Below, piece by piece: positions 9,052 through 17,948 of a DNA stretch of 36,038 bases (positions within the stretch are counted from its first letter, which is position 1; each line of letters begins with the position of its first letter). Made by a program: the position numbers and the translations under genes. A model generated the notes under the pieces. It ran no database searches and was not told the origin of the DNA. It saw nothing but the letters and a program-made list of their open reading frames with translations. Origin of the DNA: Candidatus Poseidonia sp. (GTDB lineage: Archaea; Thermoplasmatota; Poseidoniia; Poseidoniales; Poseidoniaceae); contig JASLVM010000014.1 of NCBI GenBank assembly GCA_030741355.1, positions 1 to 36,038 of the forward strand, read 5' to 3'.

Positions 9052-9135
9052 GCGGGGGTCGCCCAGCTTGGTCAACGGCGGTGGGTTTAGGTCCCATTCC
9101 TTATCGGTTCGCAGGTTCGAATCCTGCCCCCCGCA
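9052..9135 (+). tRNA. tRNA-Leu (anticodon UAG)
   Basis: Acceptor GCGGGGG/CCCCCGC with discriminator A; anticodon arm GTGGG-TTTAGGT-CCCAT; long variable arm; T-arm GCAGG-TTCGAAT-CCTGC; no encoded CCA. Confidence 0.92.
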
Positions 9136-9210
9136 TCTTCGCAGTACTGCGTTTTTCAACCGAATGGTCCGGCGCTGAGGTTTCAAATACATGTCCGGAA
9201 ACGTGGCCTC

Positions 9211-9546
9211 ATGAGAACCTGGTTGCTCCTCGGCCTTGCCATCGCTTCAGAAGTCACGGCAACGGCATCGCTCAAAGCCAGCGAGGGATTCACCAAACTC
9301 GTCCCTTCCATCGTCGTACTGGCTGGTTATTCAGCGGCGTTTTACTTCCTCTCTTTGACCCTCGAAGACATTTCAATCGGCGTTGCTTACGCCGTGTGGT
9401 CGGGCGTCGGTGTCGCCGCCATCACCCTGATTTCGGTGTTTTACATGGACCAAAAAATCGACCTCGCCGGGGTTGTGGGCATCAGCCTGATCGTCGTTGG
9501 TGTCATCGTCTTACGGCTGTTTAGCGAGAGCGCTGTTGAAGCCTGA
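9211..9546 (+). CDS. Small multidrug resistance (SMR/EmrE-type) transporter
   Basis: 111 aa, four TM helices; MRTWLLLGLAIASEVTATASLKASEGFTKL... with the conserved TM1 Glu and AYAVWSGVGVAAIT motif. Confidence 0.92.
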   Translation: MRTWLLLGLAIASEVTATASLKASEGFTKLVPSIVVLAGYSAAFYFLSLTLEDISIGVAYAVWSGVGVAAITLISVFYMDQKIDLAGVVGISLIVVGVIVLRLFSESAVEA

Positions 9547-9596
9547 ACCCCCCCTCGCAGTGTTTGATAAAGGGGGACGAGGAGGCGGATTTATCC

Positions 9597-9680
9597 GCGG
9601 GGGTCGCCCAGCTTGGTCAACGGCGCTGCGTTCAGGTCGCAGTCCTTATCGGTTCGCAGGTTCGAATCCTGCCTCCCGCA
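9597..9680 (+). tRNA. tRNA-Leu (anticodon CAG)
   Basis: Same body as the UAG tRNA; anticodon arm CTGCG-TTCAGGT-CGCAG; long variable arm; GCAGG-TTCGAAT-CCTGC; no encoded CCA. Confidence 0.92.
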
Positions 9681-9800
9681 TCACGACCTTCGCCGTCCAA
9701 AACTACACCTTGAAAACATCAACTTAGAGAATGTAGGATAGGTTTTCGCAAAACGCTTGTATCGAACGTAGAGCGCAGGACTCCTCAACGTCAATGAAGT

Positions 9801-9809
9801 GATATATTT
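9801..9809 (+). promoter_or_regulatory. Putative TATA box (GATATATTT)
   Basis: About 19-27 nt upstream of ATG 9828. Confidence 0.5.
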
Positions 9810-9827
9810 CCACAGCCAGCCTTCGGC

Positions 9828-11165
9828 ATGGCGACCGAATCCCTCGCACCGGTCGCCGCCATCACGGATTTGATTCTGGGGACGCTCACCATCATCCTTG
9901 CGAACCGAGCGGTCAACCACGACCCTCACAAGCGATTCACAGCCTTGCTCTTCGGATGGACGTTCATCTTCATCGGTGCGTATTACATGATCATCTCGGT
10001 GATTGAACTACGCTACCCTGACGGTGTTTTCGGTTGGTCCCTGATTCAATTTGGGACCTATGCACCGACGGGCAATGGAACGTTTGACGCTCTGGTGTTC
10101 ATGCTCTACGGGCTCCAAGCGGGCATCAACATTCTCACCTTGGCCTTAGCGCTCCATCTACCGTTCGATTTGGGTTCAGGCCGAGGCTGGACCGCAGCTA
10201 TCATCGGAGGGGTCGGCGTGTATGCTATCACCATGCCCATCGTCGTCATCTTTGGGGGTTTTTCCATCACCGTCGTTCAAAGTATCATGATTTTTGCCAC
10301 CTCGGCCATTTGGACCATGATTTACATTCGAGGCATTGTCGCAGAACTGGTCCACGGCGACGAAGAGGCTCGCTCCGCTTCAAAAGGCGCCGGTTTACTC
10401 CTCATCGCCTTCTATTCGGGGACGATGATTTGGTGGCTTTCGACGGTCATGTTGGCCAACAACGCGTGGTTTTCTGGCGTCATTTCACAAATGTCAGAAT
10501 CCTCGTCCATCTTTTACCTCTTGGGCGTAGAAACACTGTGGCTTTCGGGTCTCATGCCGCTGGTGGTGGTGTTCCTCGGCGAAGGCTACAGGACGTTCAA
10601 GAAAGGCGCCTCCCTCCTCTCCGTGGTTATTTTCGTGGTCGCCGTCATCGGCTTCATCAACTACTTCATCGACATCGCCGTCACGGACATTCTGGTCAGT
10701 TGCTACGAAACGGAATGCAAGGAATTACCGGCTGCTTACAGGGTTTGGGAGACACTCACCACCGGCGTACTCTCCTTCCTCTTCGTCCCCATGCTCTTCG
10801 TCTACATCTTGATTCAGTATCGGCTGATCGACACCAGCTCGGACGAAAACCGCAACCTGTTGCGCATCATGATTCTCCTGCTCCTCCTCATCGTTTCCTC
10901 CAGCTTCATCGAGATGATCCAGTCGTTGATTCCCGTTCCCCAAATGGTCACTGCCTCGCTGCTGGCCATTGCTGTCGCCTTTTTCATCGGGTGGGAAGAG
11001 CGAATCACCGGGTGGTTTGTTGATGAAAGCACCGATGGGGAGACCGTTGTCGGAGACACCATCCTCGCCCAATCCTTCAGTAAATTCTCAGTCATGATGT
11101 CGGTCGTCTTGGTTTACATCATTACCATCAGTTGGCTCTTCGCCGCCATGGGGGTGGGTGCATGA
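9828..11165 (+). CDS. Polytopic membrane protein, unknown function
   Basis: 445 aa, about ten hydrophobic segments; no family recognised. Confidence 0.8.
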   Translation: MATESLAPVAAITDLILGTLTIILANRAVNHDPHKRFTALLFGWTFIFIGAYYMIISVIELRYPDGVFGWSLIQFGTYAPTGNGTFDALVFMLYGLQAGINILTLALALHLPFDLGSGRGWTAAIIGGVGVYAITMPIVVIFGGFSITVVQSIMIFATSAIWTMIYIRGIVAELVHGDEEARSASKGAGLLLIAFYSGTMIWWLSTVMLANNAWFSGVISQMSESSSIFYLLGVETLWLSGLMPLVVVFLGEGYRTFKKGASLLSVVIFVVAVIGFINYFIDIAVTDILVSCYETECKELPAAYRVWETLTTGVLSFLFVPMLFVYILIQYRLIDTSSDENRNLLRIMILLLLLIVSSSFIEMIQSLIPVPQMVTASLLAIAVAFFIGWEERITGWFVDESTDGETVVGDTILAQSFSKFSVMMSVVLVYIITISWLFAAMGVGA

Positions 11166-11860
11166 GCAATGAGGAAAGCGAAGCGGAGTTTGATTTCTCA
11201 GGCTTCACCGAACTGCTTGACGACCGAACAAGCAACATCGTCATGGTCGTGGCGTTGGCCCTCTCGGTGGTCGTTCTCGCCTACACGACCCTCGATTTGG
11301 CCAACCTCAACGAAGAGGTCCGTGGACTGGTGGAAGGCGACAACAACTGGGATGTTTCGTTTGAACTTCAATCAATGACCTTCCAAGAAACCGTGGTCAT
11401 GGTGGACGGTGAACAACGCCAACTGGATTTTGATGTTGACCCCAGTGATGTCCCCGATGGGTTCAGAGTCGGTGAAATCAGAGCCATCATCACCTATGGT
11501 GAAACATCGGGTCTTCCAGCCGACCCTGCAGATTCGGTGGCCGCCAACGTGCCCCAGACGGGCATGCAGGCACAATGGGGCGACGACAACAACACCCTTT
11601 CCGGCTCCTCAAACGATGCAAGTGACATCGAACTGCTTCTGCGCACCCATCCTGGCTTCACGGGCCAATCGGTCAATGCCAGCGGCCTCAATGAGTATCA
11701 AGTGCTCCAACCTTGGTTGGTTGAAGGGTTCGGCACGGGGACCTTCTCGGTCGTCTTGGAATTGAACACACAATCCCCGCCGTTCCTCAACGACTCGGAT
11801 GAAGAAATCGTGGTCAACGTGGAAGTCGTCCTGTTCAAGCCGTCGGCGACGCCTGTTTGA
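11162..11860 (+). CDS. Single-TM, mainly non-cytoplasmic protein, unknown function
   Basis: 232 aa starting MSNEESEAEFDFSG; ATGA overlap with the upstream gene; one TM (NIVMVVALALSVVVLAYTTLDL) then a beta-like domain. Confidence 0.78.
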   Translation: MSNEESEAEFDFSGFTELLDDRTSNIVMVVALALSVVVLAYTTLDLANLNEEVRGLVEGDNNWDVSFELQSMTFQETVVMVDGEQRQLDFDVDPSDVPDGFRVGEIRAIITYGETSGLPADPADSVAANVPQTGMQAQWGDDNNTLSGSSNDASDIELLLRTHPGFTGQSVNASGLNEYQVLQPWLVEGFGTGTFSVVLELNTQSPPFLNDSDEEIVVNVEVVLFKPSATPV

Positions 11861-11871
11861 GCCCCAACGCA

Positions 11872-12390
11872 TCACAGCACTGGTTTCCAATCTTTGTGAA
11901 GGATGTTGGCGGGAATGGGTGGCGTGTCGTCTTCCAAATCCATCACGCGTTCTGCGAGCCACTGCATCCACTCAAAATAGGAAGGGCGGTTGTTCTTCTC
12001 TCGCCAATCCTCAATCACGCGCTTCGTTTTTTGAAACGTAACCACGATGGCACCTGCAAAATAATCGTACATCAACTCCCAATCCAGTTCGTTTCGATAG
12101 ATCATCGCCCCAATCGATTCCCAGGTCGTCATCAACGTGACAATTTCGCCCATATATTCGCTGTGCAAGGACTCAAACTCATCAGCGCTCAGGTTGTCGG
12201 GGGAATTGAACACGATGTGCATGCCGTGAGCGAAGGTGATGGAATGGTAGATTTCGGTCAACTTGAAAGCAGCAGCGCTTCGACGGTCGCGTTTGAGTTG
12301 GTGGATTTGGTACCAACTGAAAATGACTGCTCCGATGATGGTCAAAACACCGAAGACTTCTGCATACTGGGAAGCAGTCTCAAGATTCAT
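11872..12390 (-). CDS. Conserved-type hypothetical protein with N-terminal TM helix (DUF4760-like)
   Basis: 172 aa; TM followed by WYQIHQLKRDRRSAAAFKLTEIYHS; opposite orientation to its neighbours, with an ATG start. Confidence 0.65.
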   Translation of the reverse strand: MNLETASQYAEVFGVLTIIGAVIFSWYQIHQLKRDRRSAAAFKLTEIYHSITFAHGMHIVFNSPDNLSADEFESLHSEYMGEIVTLMTTWESIGAMIYRNELDWELMYDYFAGAIVVTFQKTKRVIEDWREKNNRPSYFEWMQWLAERVMDLEDDTPPIPANILHKDWKPVL

Positions 12391-12464
12391 GGCATCCCAT
12401 TCGTGAACAATCCATAGCCGTTTCTGCCACTAAGTTCAATAAAAAACACATTTCACTCTTGTAT

Positions 12465-13676
12465 ATGGACAAGCCGAGTAGGAGCGACCATGCACGCTTG
12501 TGGGGGCTGGAGAACGGTCGGATTTTCCTCAACCACGGGTCGTTCGGTGCCACGCCAACCGCTGTGCGAAAAGAGCAGCGGACGTGGCAGGATTTGATGG
12601 AAAACGAGCCGGTACGGTTTTTTGAGGACCTTATGCCCGGCGTCCTCGAGCAAACTCGAGTTGCACTGGCTAAGCAACTTTCCTGCCAGGCTGACGACCT
12701 CGCCCTCGTGGAAAACGCCACCTCCGGCGTGAACACGGTGCTTCGCTCGCTGGTGTTTGAAGAAGGCGATGAAATTCTCGTCCCGGACCACGCCTACCAA
12801 GCCTGTAGAAACACCATCGATTTCGTTGCCGAACGCTGGGGTGCAACGGTGGTCACCGTGAATATTCCATTCCCAATTGACCACGCCGACCAGGCCGTGG
12901 ACGCCATCATGGGTGGTGTCACAGAACGAACCCGCCTGGCAATGATTGACACAGTCACGAGTCCAACTGGCCTGCTGATGCCGTTTGAGCGGTTGGTTAC
13001 TCAACTTGAGGGACGCGGAGTCCACGTGCTACTGGACGCCGCTCACGGCATCGGAATGGTTCCACTCTGCCTCGATGAACTCGGGGCATCCTACACCACC
13101 AGTAACTGTCACAAGTGGCTGTGCGCCCCGAAAGGTTCGGCCTTCCTTCATGTTCGGAAGGACCGGCAAGCCGACATTCATCCATTGACCATCAGCCACG
13201 GCATGACCTTCCCCCTCGGCGACACCACGCGTTTCCGGCACGAGTTTGACTGGACGGGGACCCGAGACATGTCAGCCCACTGTGCACTGCCGTTTGCTAT
13301 CGACCACCTCGCTACCGAGATCGAGGGGGGTTGGTCCGCCATCATGGAGCATAACCACGACCTCGCCGTTCAAGGGCGGAACATCTTGTGTGATGCCCTT
13401 GGACTCACACCACCCTGTCCCAATGAAATGATCGCCTGTATCGCTACACTGATTCTGCCCGAAAATCAAAGCAGTGGTGGCATCCCTCTTCACGAACCAG
13501 ACCCACTGCATGTGACGCTCAGCGAGAAATACGATATTCAAATTCCTGTATGGTCATGGCCTTCTCCGCGGGGACGCTACTTCCGCATCTCGGCTCAACT
13601 CTACAACAGCGAAGAGGAGTACCGCTACCTCGCTTGGGCATTGGAGCAAGAGGGTTTTGGGCCATCCCCCCCCTGA
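12465..13676 (+). CDS. PLP-dependent aminotransferase class V (isopenicillin-N epimerase/CefD-like)
   Basis: FLNHGSFGATP...LVENATSGVNTVLRSL...LLDAAHGIGMVPLCLDELGASYTTSNCHKWLCAPKGSAFL. The track start at 12459 is TTG; ATG 12465 preferred. Confidence 0.88.
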   Translation: MDKPSRSDHARLWGLENGRIFLNHGSFGATPTAVRKEQRTWQDLMENEPVRFFEDLMPGVLEQTRVALAKQLSCQADDLALVENATSGVNTVLRSLVFEEGDEILVPDHAYQACRNTIDFVAERWGATVVTVNIPFPIDHADQAVDAIMGGVTERTRLAMIDTVTSPTGLLMPFERLVTQLEGRGVHVLLDAAHGIGMVPLCLDELGASYTTSNCHKWLCAPKGSAFLHVRKDRQADIHPLTISHGMTFPLGDTTRFRHEFDWTGTRDMSAHCALPFAIDHLATEIEGGWSAIMEHNHDLAVQGRNILCDALGLTPPCPNEMIACIATLILPENQSSGGIPLHEPDPLHVTLSEKYDIQIPVWSWPSPRGRYFRISAQLYNSEEEYRYLAWALEQEGFGPSPP

Positions 13677-13716
13677 GAACCAAAGCCTTCAAGGACGACC
13701 ATGCCGAGACGCTTTC

Positions 13717-14073
13717 ATGACCTTGGTTTCAGCGCTGGCGAAAATTATCTTCAGTGGATTGATCGTGTTCACGGCCAGTGAAGTCGCCGAAAAATCAACC
13801 CTCATGGGAGCGCTCATCGTCTCCATCCCGTTTACGAGTATTCTTGCTCTGTGGTTTCTTTACGCTGACACCAACGACACCGCTCAAGTTGCTGAAATGG
13901 CGCAAAACATCCTGTGGTTGGTCCTGCCCTCTGTGGCCTTATTTGTCCTGCTCCCTGTGCTGCTCAACAGAGGATGGGATTTCGTTCCGGCCATGTCGGC
14001 AGGGGTGGTCGCCACCGTCGTTGCCTACCTTGCCTTTCTCGCCTTGACGAACCAAGTAGGCTCCACGAACTGA
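13717..14073 (+). CDS. Small membrane protein, DUF3147-like
   Basis: 118 aa; GALIVSIPFTSILALWFLYADTNDTAQVAEMAQNILWLVLPSVALFVLLPVLL. Confidence 0.75.
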   Translation: MTLVSALAKIIFSGLIVFTASEVAEKSTLMGALIVSIPFTSILALWFLYADTNDTAQVAEMAQNILWLVLPSVALFVLLPVLLNRGWDFVPAMSAGVVATVVAYLAFLALTNQVGSTN

Positions 14074-14118
14074 TGAGGAAACAAGAACAATGAAGGAGGT
14101 GGCCTCAAACCTCCCCGT

Positions 14119-14742
14119 ATGGATACCGTGGCGCTGGGAGAACTGCTCACCCTGCTCGCCATCGGCCTCATCACCCCCGGACCCAACGCACTGACCTGTT
14201 TTGCCCACAGCGGCATGTTCGGGCCCAAAGCCAACGTGAAGCTCATCGCCGGCATGGTCATCGGTTTTGTTACGGTTGAACTCACCGTTGGGTTGCTGGT
14301 CGATGCCGTGAGCGATTCAAGCACGGCCATGACGGTGCTGCACTGGATTGGCATGGCCTTCCTCGGCGCCATGGTGGTCGCTATGTTTCGATTTGACCCT
14401 ACGTCGGTCGAGGTGGAGAAAAACATCGAAGGGGTCCTCGGGATCAAAGTCGGCATCGGCATGCAGTTCGTCAACGGCAAGGAGTGGGCCTTTGTCATCA
14501 TCATGATGAGCCAGTTCATCGAACCACTGGGTGGCGGCATGACGGGCATCGCCACCATCATCTTCGTCACCTTGACCGTGTGCCTTGGCGCCATGATTCT
14601 CTGGACGGTGGCGGGCGCTCGCTTGAACCACCTTTTCACGGAAGGGCCTGCGGGAAAGCGCATCTTCCAAGTCTGCGGCCTCTTGCTTGGACTCTTGTGG
14701 GTCGCGTTCTTGGTGCAAGGGCCAGCAACCATAACTTCGTAA
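14119..14742 (+). CDS. LysE/RhtB family exporter
   Basis: 207 aa; ELLTLLAIGLITPGPNALTCFAHSGMFGPKANVKLIAGMVIGF, six-TM pattern. Confidence 0.88.
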   Translation: MDTVALGELLTLLAIGLITPGPNALTCFAHSGMFGPKANVKLIAGMVIGFVTVELTVGLLVDAVSDSSTAMTVLHWIGMAFLGAMVVAMFRFDPTSVEVEKNIEGVLGIKVGIGMQFVNGKEWAFVIIMMSQFIEPLGGGMTGIATIIFVTLTVCLGAMILWTVAGARLNHLFTEGPAGKRIFQVCGLLLGLLWVAFLVQGPATITS

Positions 14743-14783
14743 TACCACGAAGAGGCTAAATCCTACATGTCAATTCCAAAGTC

Positions 14784-17700
14784 ATGGGACAGCGAACACT
14801 TCTAGTCACGCTTTTGTTACTCTCTGCCTTCCTCTTGCCGCTCATGGTCGAAGATTCGCTGGTGAACAGGACGGTTTCTTTGGATGAGCCAGCTCAGCCC
14901 GCTTTCTCATCATCCAACTACAGCGTCTCGCCCAGCGAAGGCTGGACTACGGGCGGACAAACGCTCACCATCACCGGAACAGGGTTTCTGGACATGGCCT
15001 TCCAAAACGTCACCAGCGACGGTGAAGCCTACACGTGGACCACCACGACCGCCAATTATGTCACCAAGAGCGGTTTGTCGCCAACCGTGGCGGTTGACAG
15101 TAACGGCACCGTTCACATCGTCCACGTGAATTGGGATACGGACCAGTTGTGGCATTCAACCCTCACCGGTGGGTCTTGGAACCATGATTTCATCGCCAAC
15201 TGTTACGGTTGCCGACATACCGACATGGTCGTTGATAGCAACGACAACCTGCACGTAGCGTACTACCTGAAGCAAGAGAGTACGACGGGCTACCTCTACT
15301 ACGCCTTCTACAACGGAACGGACTGGACCACGCAATCCCTTCAAAACAACATCCAAAACGACCAAGTTCGCATCGCCCTCGACGCCAACGACCGCCCTCA
15401 CATTTCCTATTCAAGATCAGGTTACTTGTGCAACGGTGCGATGCTGAAATACCACGACGGTTCTTCGTGGGCCACGCAAACATTGGACACCTCAAGCACC
15501 TACGTTGGTTGCGATTCATCCATCGCCATTGACAGCCAAGGCTACGTCCACGTCACCTACCGAAACCACAACAACATGGACCAGATGATCGTCTCCAACG
15601 TCTCTGGCCAGTGGCAAAAATACACCGTGGACGGTGGGAGCAGCGTGGGTTACTACAGCGGTATGACCGTGGACCACGACGACAACTTGCACATCCTTTA
15701 CCGTACCAATTCAGCGGGTGGGCAGTACAAGTACGCCACCGGTTATTCCGGAACGGCTTGGAGCAAGACGGCTTCCTCAGGAGGCAACACCAATTTCCGA
15801 ATGATGACCGACGACCTTGGCAACATTCACGCCTCGCTCTATGACGGGTCCAATGTGCGTCATCAGATGATGATGCCCGGGCAATCTTGGCAACCCTCCA
15901 CCGTGGACAGTGCTGGTGATGTGGGGCGCTACAACGACATCTTTGTGGACCACAACAACATGATTCACATCGCCTACTACGACAGCACCAACGAGCTCCT
16001 CAAGTACGCCAATAAATCCACGGGCATGTACCTCAAGAAGGAGATCACCGTTGACTTTGGCGCTTACGGCATGGTCACAGGAACGGTGGTTGACGACACC
16101 ACCATCCTGGTGGAGACCCCTTCAGCCGGTAGCGTCGCAGAGACGGTCAACCTCAGCCTCTGGGGGGTTGATGGCACCCAAACAGACCTCGGTCTCTCCT
16201 TCCTGTTCATTGCGCCTGACGATTTGGACATGGACGGTTTCCTCAATCCCGACGATGATTGCCCGAACGTTGCAGGCACCTCCACCATCGACCGTGATGG
16301 TTGTCCTGACGCCGACGGCGACGGGTACAGCGACGAGAACGATGACTTCCCCAACAACCCTTCCGAATGGCAGGACACCGACGGGGATGGAGTGGGCGAC
16401 AACAGCGACCTGTTCCCCAACGACAGCGGTGAATGGTTGGATTCGGACGGCGACGGTGTTGGCGACAACGGTGACGCCTTCCCCTACGACGCCAGCGAAA
16501 CCATGGATTCCGACAACGATGGGGTCGGCGATAACGCTGACATGTTTCCCTACAACCCCTTCGAGTACCTCGACAGCGACGGGGACGGAGTCGGCGACAA
16601 CAGCGACGCCTTCCCCTTTGACGCCAACGAAACCATGGATTCCGACGGGGATGGATACGGCGACAACACCGATGTATTTCCAAACGACAGCAGCGAATGG
16701 TTGGATTCGGACGGTGACGGTATCGGGGACAACAGCGACCCCTATCCGTTCATCAACAACTTCCTGGACAGCGACGGAGATAGCATTCCCGACCTCCAGG
16801 ACGCCTTCCCCAACGACATGACGCAGTGGATGGACAGCGACGGGGACGGGTACGGCGACAACGCCACCGGCAACTCGCCCGATGCCTTCGTGAACCTCGC
16901 CAGCCAATGGTCGGACGTTGACGGTGATGGCTACGGGGACAACTGGGGCAACGCATCGTGGAACGACCTGCGAAGCCCGTCCAGCGTTGGCGAGTACGCG
17001 GAAGGAGCCTTGATGGCTGATTTCTGCCCGCAAGTCGCAGGCAATTCCACCGCTGGTGGGTTCTTCGGATGCGCCGATGACGACGGCGACGGTGTTCCGA
17101 ACATGTTTGAAATCGATGACATGCCTCTGGACAGCGACGGAGACGGCATTCCTGACGAATTCGATGAGTGCCCCGATACCCCACTGGGAACACTCATCAA
17201 CATCAACGGTTGTGAATTGGTCATCAACGACGACGGCACCGTTGACCTGCCCGAAGACTCATTCTTCTCCGGAGAGTTGGCTCAAACGGTGGGTTGGGGC
17301 GCCATCATCCTCGCCCTGCTCACTCTGCTCCAAACGAACGCAGCGGCGGCCGTTTTACCCGATGCCTTGCGTTGGGTCCAGGTGTTCCGTCGAAACACCA
17401 ACCTCTCCAGGGAGGAGATCAACGAGTTGACCTACCTGCAATCGCTGGTCCAGGCCTATTTCCAAGAACCGGAGAACCTCCACCACGAGCTCCGTTCACT
17501 CAAGGCTGACTTGACGGCTCGGTTCACCAACAACGAAATCAAAGCCGACACCCGCGAGAAAATCAACGTGCTCATCAACGACCTGTTGACCAGCAGCGAC
17601 GAGGATTTGGTTTTCATCGCTCACAACGACGCCTATTTCGGTTTGGTCGACACCGTCGGTGCAGAAGAGCGGACGGAACTGCTCAACGAAAAGATCGCTA

Positions 17701-17906
17701 TGGGCCAAACGGGCGCCACACCCTCCACCCCCTCGGCAGACGACGCCACGCCCTCTCCCAAAGGCCCACCAAAAGGCCCTTCCGCCAATCTGAACGGTGA
17801 AATCAATCCTGAAGACGGATTTGAGTGGCTCGAACATCCTGCCGGTAGCGGCACGTGGTACATGCGCCAACAGCAAGGCCAAGCATGGACAAAGTGGGAC
17901 AACTGA
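14784..17906 (+). CDS. Secreted/membrane-anchored surface protein: IPT/TIG-like region, repeated propeller-like region, TSP type-3 calcium-binding repeats, TM and C-terminal intracellular tail
   Basis: 1040 aa; signal peptide; repeated AxDxxxxxHIxYxxxxxxxLxY units; about ten DSDGDGVGDNSDxFPxD repeats; TM GWGAIILALLTLLQ; C-terminal GFEWLEHPAGSGTWYMRQQQGQAWTKWDN. Confidence 0.88.
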   Translation: MGQRTLLVTLLLLSAFLLPLMVEDSLVNRTVSLDEPAQPAFSSSNYSVSPSEGWTTGGQTLTITGTGFLDMAFQNVTSDGEAYTWTTTTANYVTKSGLSPTVAVDSNGTVHIVHVNWDTDQLWHSTLTGGSWNHDFIANCYGCRHTDMVVDSNDNLHVAYYLKQESTTGYLYYAFYNGTDWTTQSLQNNIQNDQVRIALDANDRPHISYSRSGYLCNGAMLKYHDGSSWATQTLDTSSTYVGCDSSIAIDSQGYVHVTYRNHNNMDQMIVSNVSGQWQKYTVDGGSSVGYYSGMTVDHDDNLHILYRTNSAGGQYKYATGYSGTAWSKTASSGGNTNFRMMTDDLGNIHASLYDGSNVRHQMMMPGQSWQPSTVDSAGDVGRYNDIFVDHNNMIHIAYYDSTNELLKYANKSTGMYLKKEITVDFGAYGMVTGTVVDDTTILVETPSAGSVAETVNLSLWGVDGTQTDLGLSFLFIAPDDLDMDGFLNPDDDCPNVAGTSTIDRDGCPDADGDGYSDENDDFPNNPSEWQDTDGDGVGDNSDLFPNDSGEWLDSDGDGVGDNGDAFPYDASETMDSDNDGVGDNADMFPYNPFEYLDSDGDGVGDNSDAFPFDANETMDSDGDGYGDNTDVFPNDSSEWLDSDGDGIGDNSDPYPFINNFLDSDGDSIPDLQDAFPNDMTQWMDSDGDGYGDNATGNSPDAFVNLASQWSDVDGDGYGDNWGNASWNDLRSPSSVGEYAEGALMADFCPQVAGNSTAGGFFGCADDDGDGVPNMFEIDDMPLDSDGDGIPDEFDECPDTPLGTLININGCELVINDDGTVDLPEDSFFSGELAQTVGWGAIILALLTLLQTNAAAAVLPDALRWVQVFRRNTNLSREEINELTYLQSLVQAYFQEPENLHHELRSLKADLTARFTNNEIKADTREKINVLINDLLTSSDEDLVFIAHNDAYFGLVDTVGAEERTELLNEKIAMGQTGATPSTPSADDATPSPKGPPKGPSANLNGEINPEDGFEWLEHPAGSGTWYMRQQQGQAWTKWDN

Positions 17907-17948
17907 ATCCCCACGAGGTTGAAGAAGGCCCCCCGCTCAGGGCTCTGT

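Noticed and set aside
16122-17033. 303-aa minus-strand Val/Gly-rich ORF
   Set aside because: Antisense shadow of the GAC/GGC-rich TSP3 repeats.
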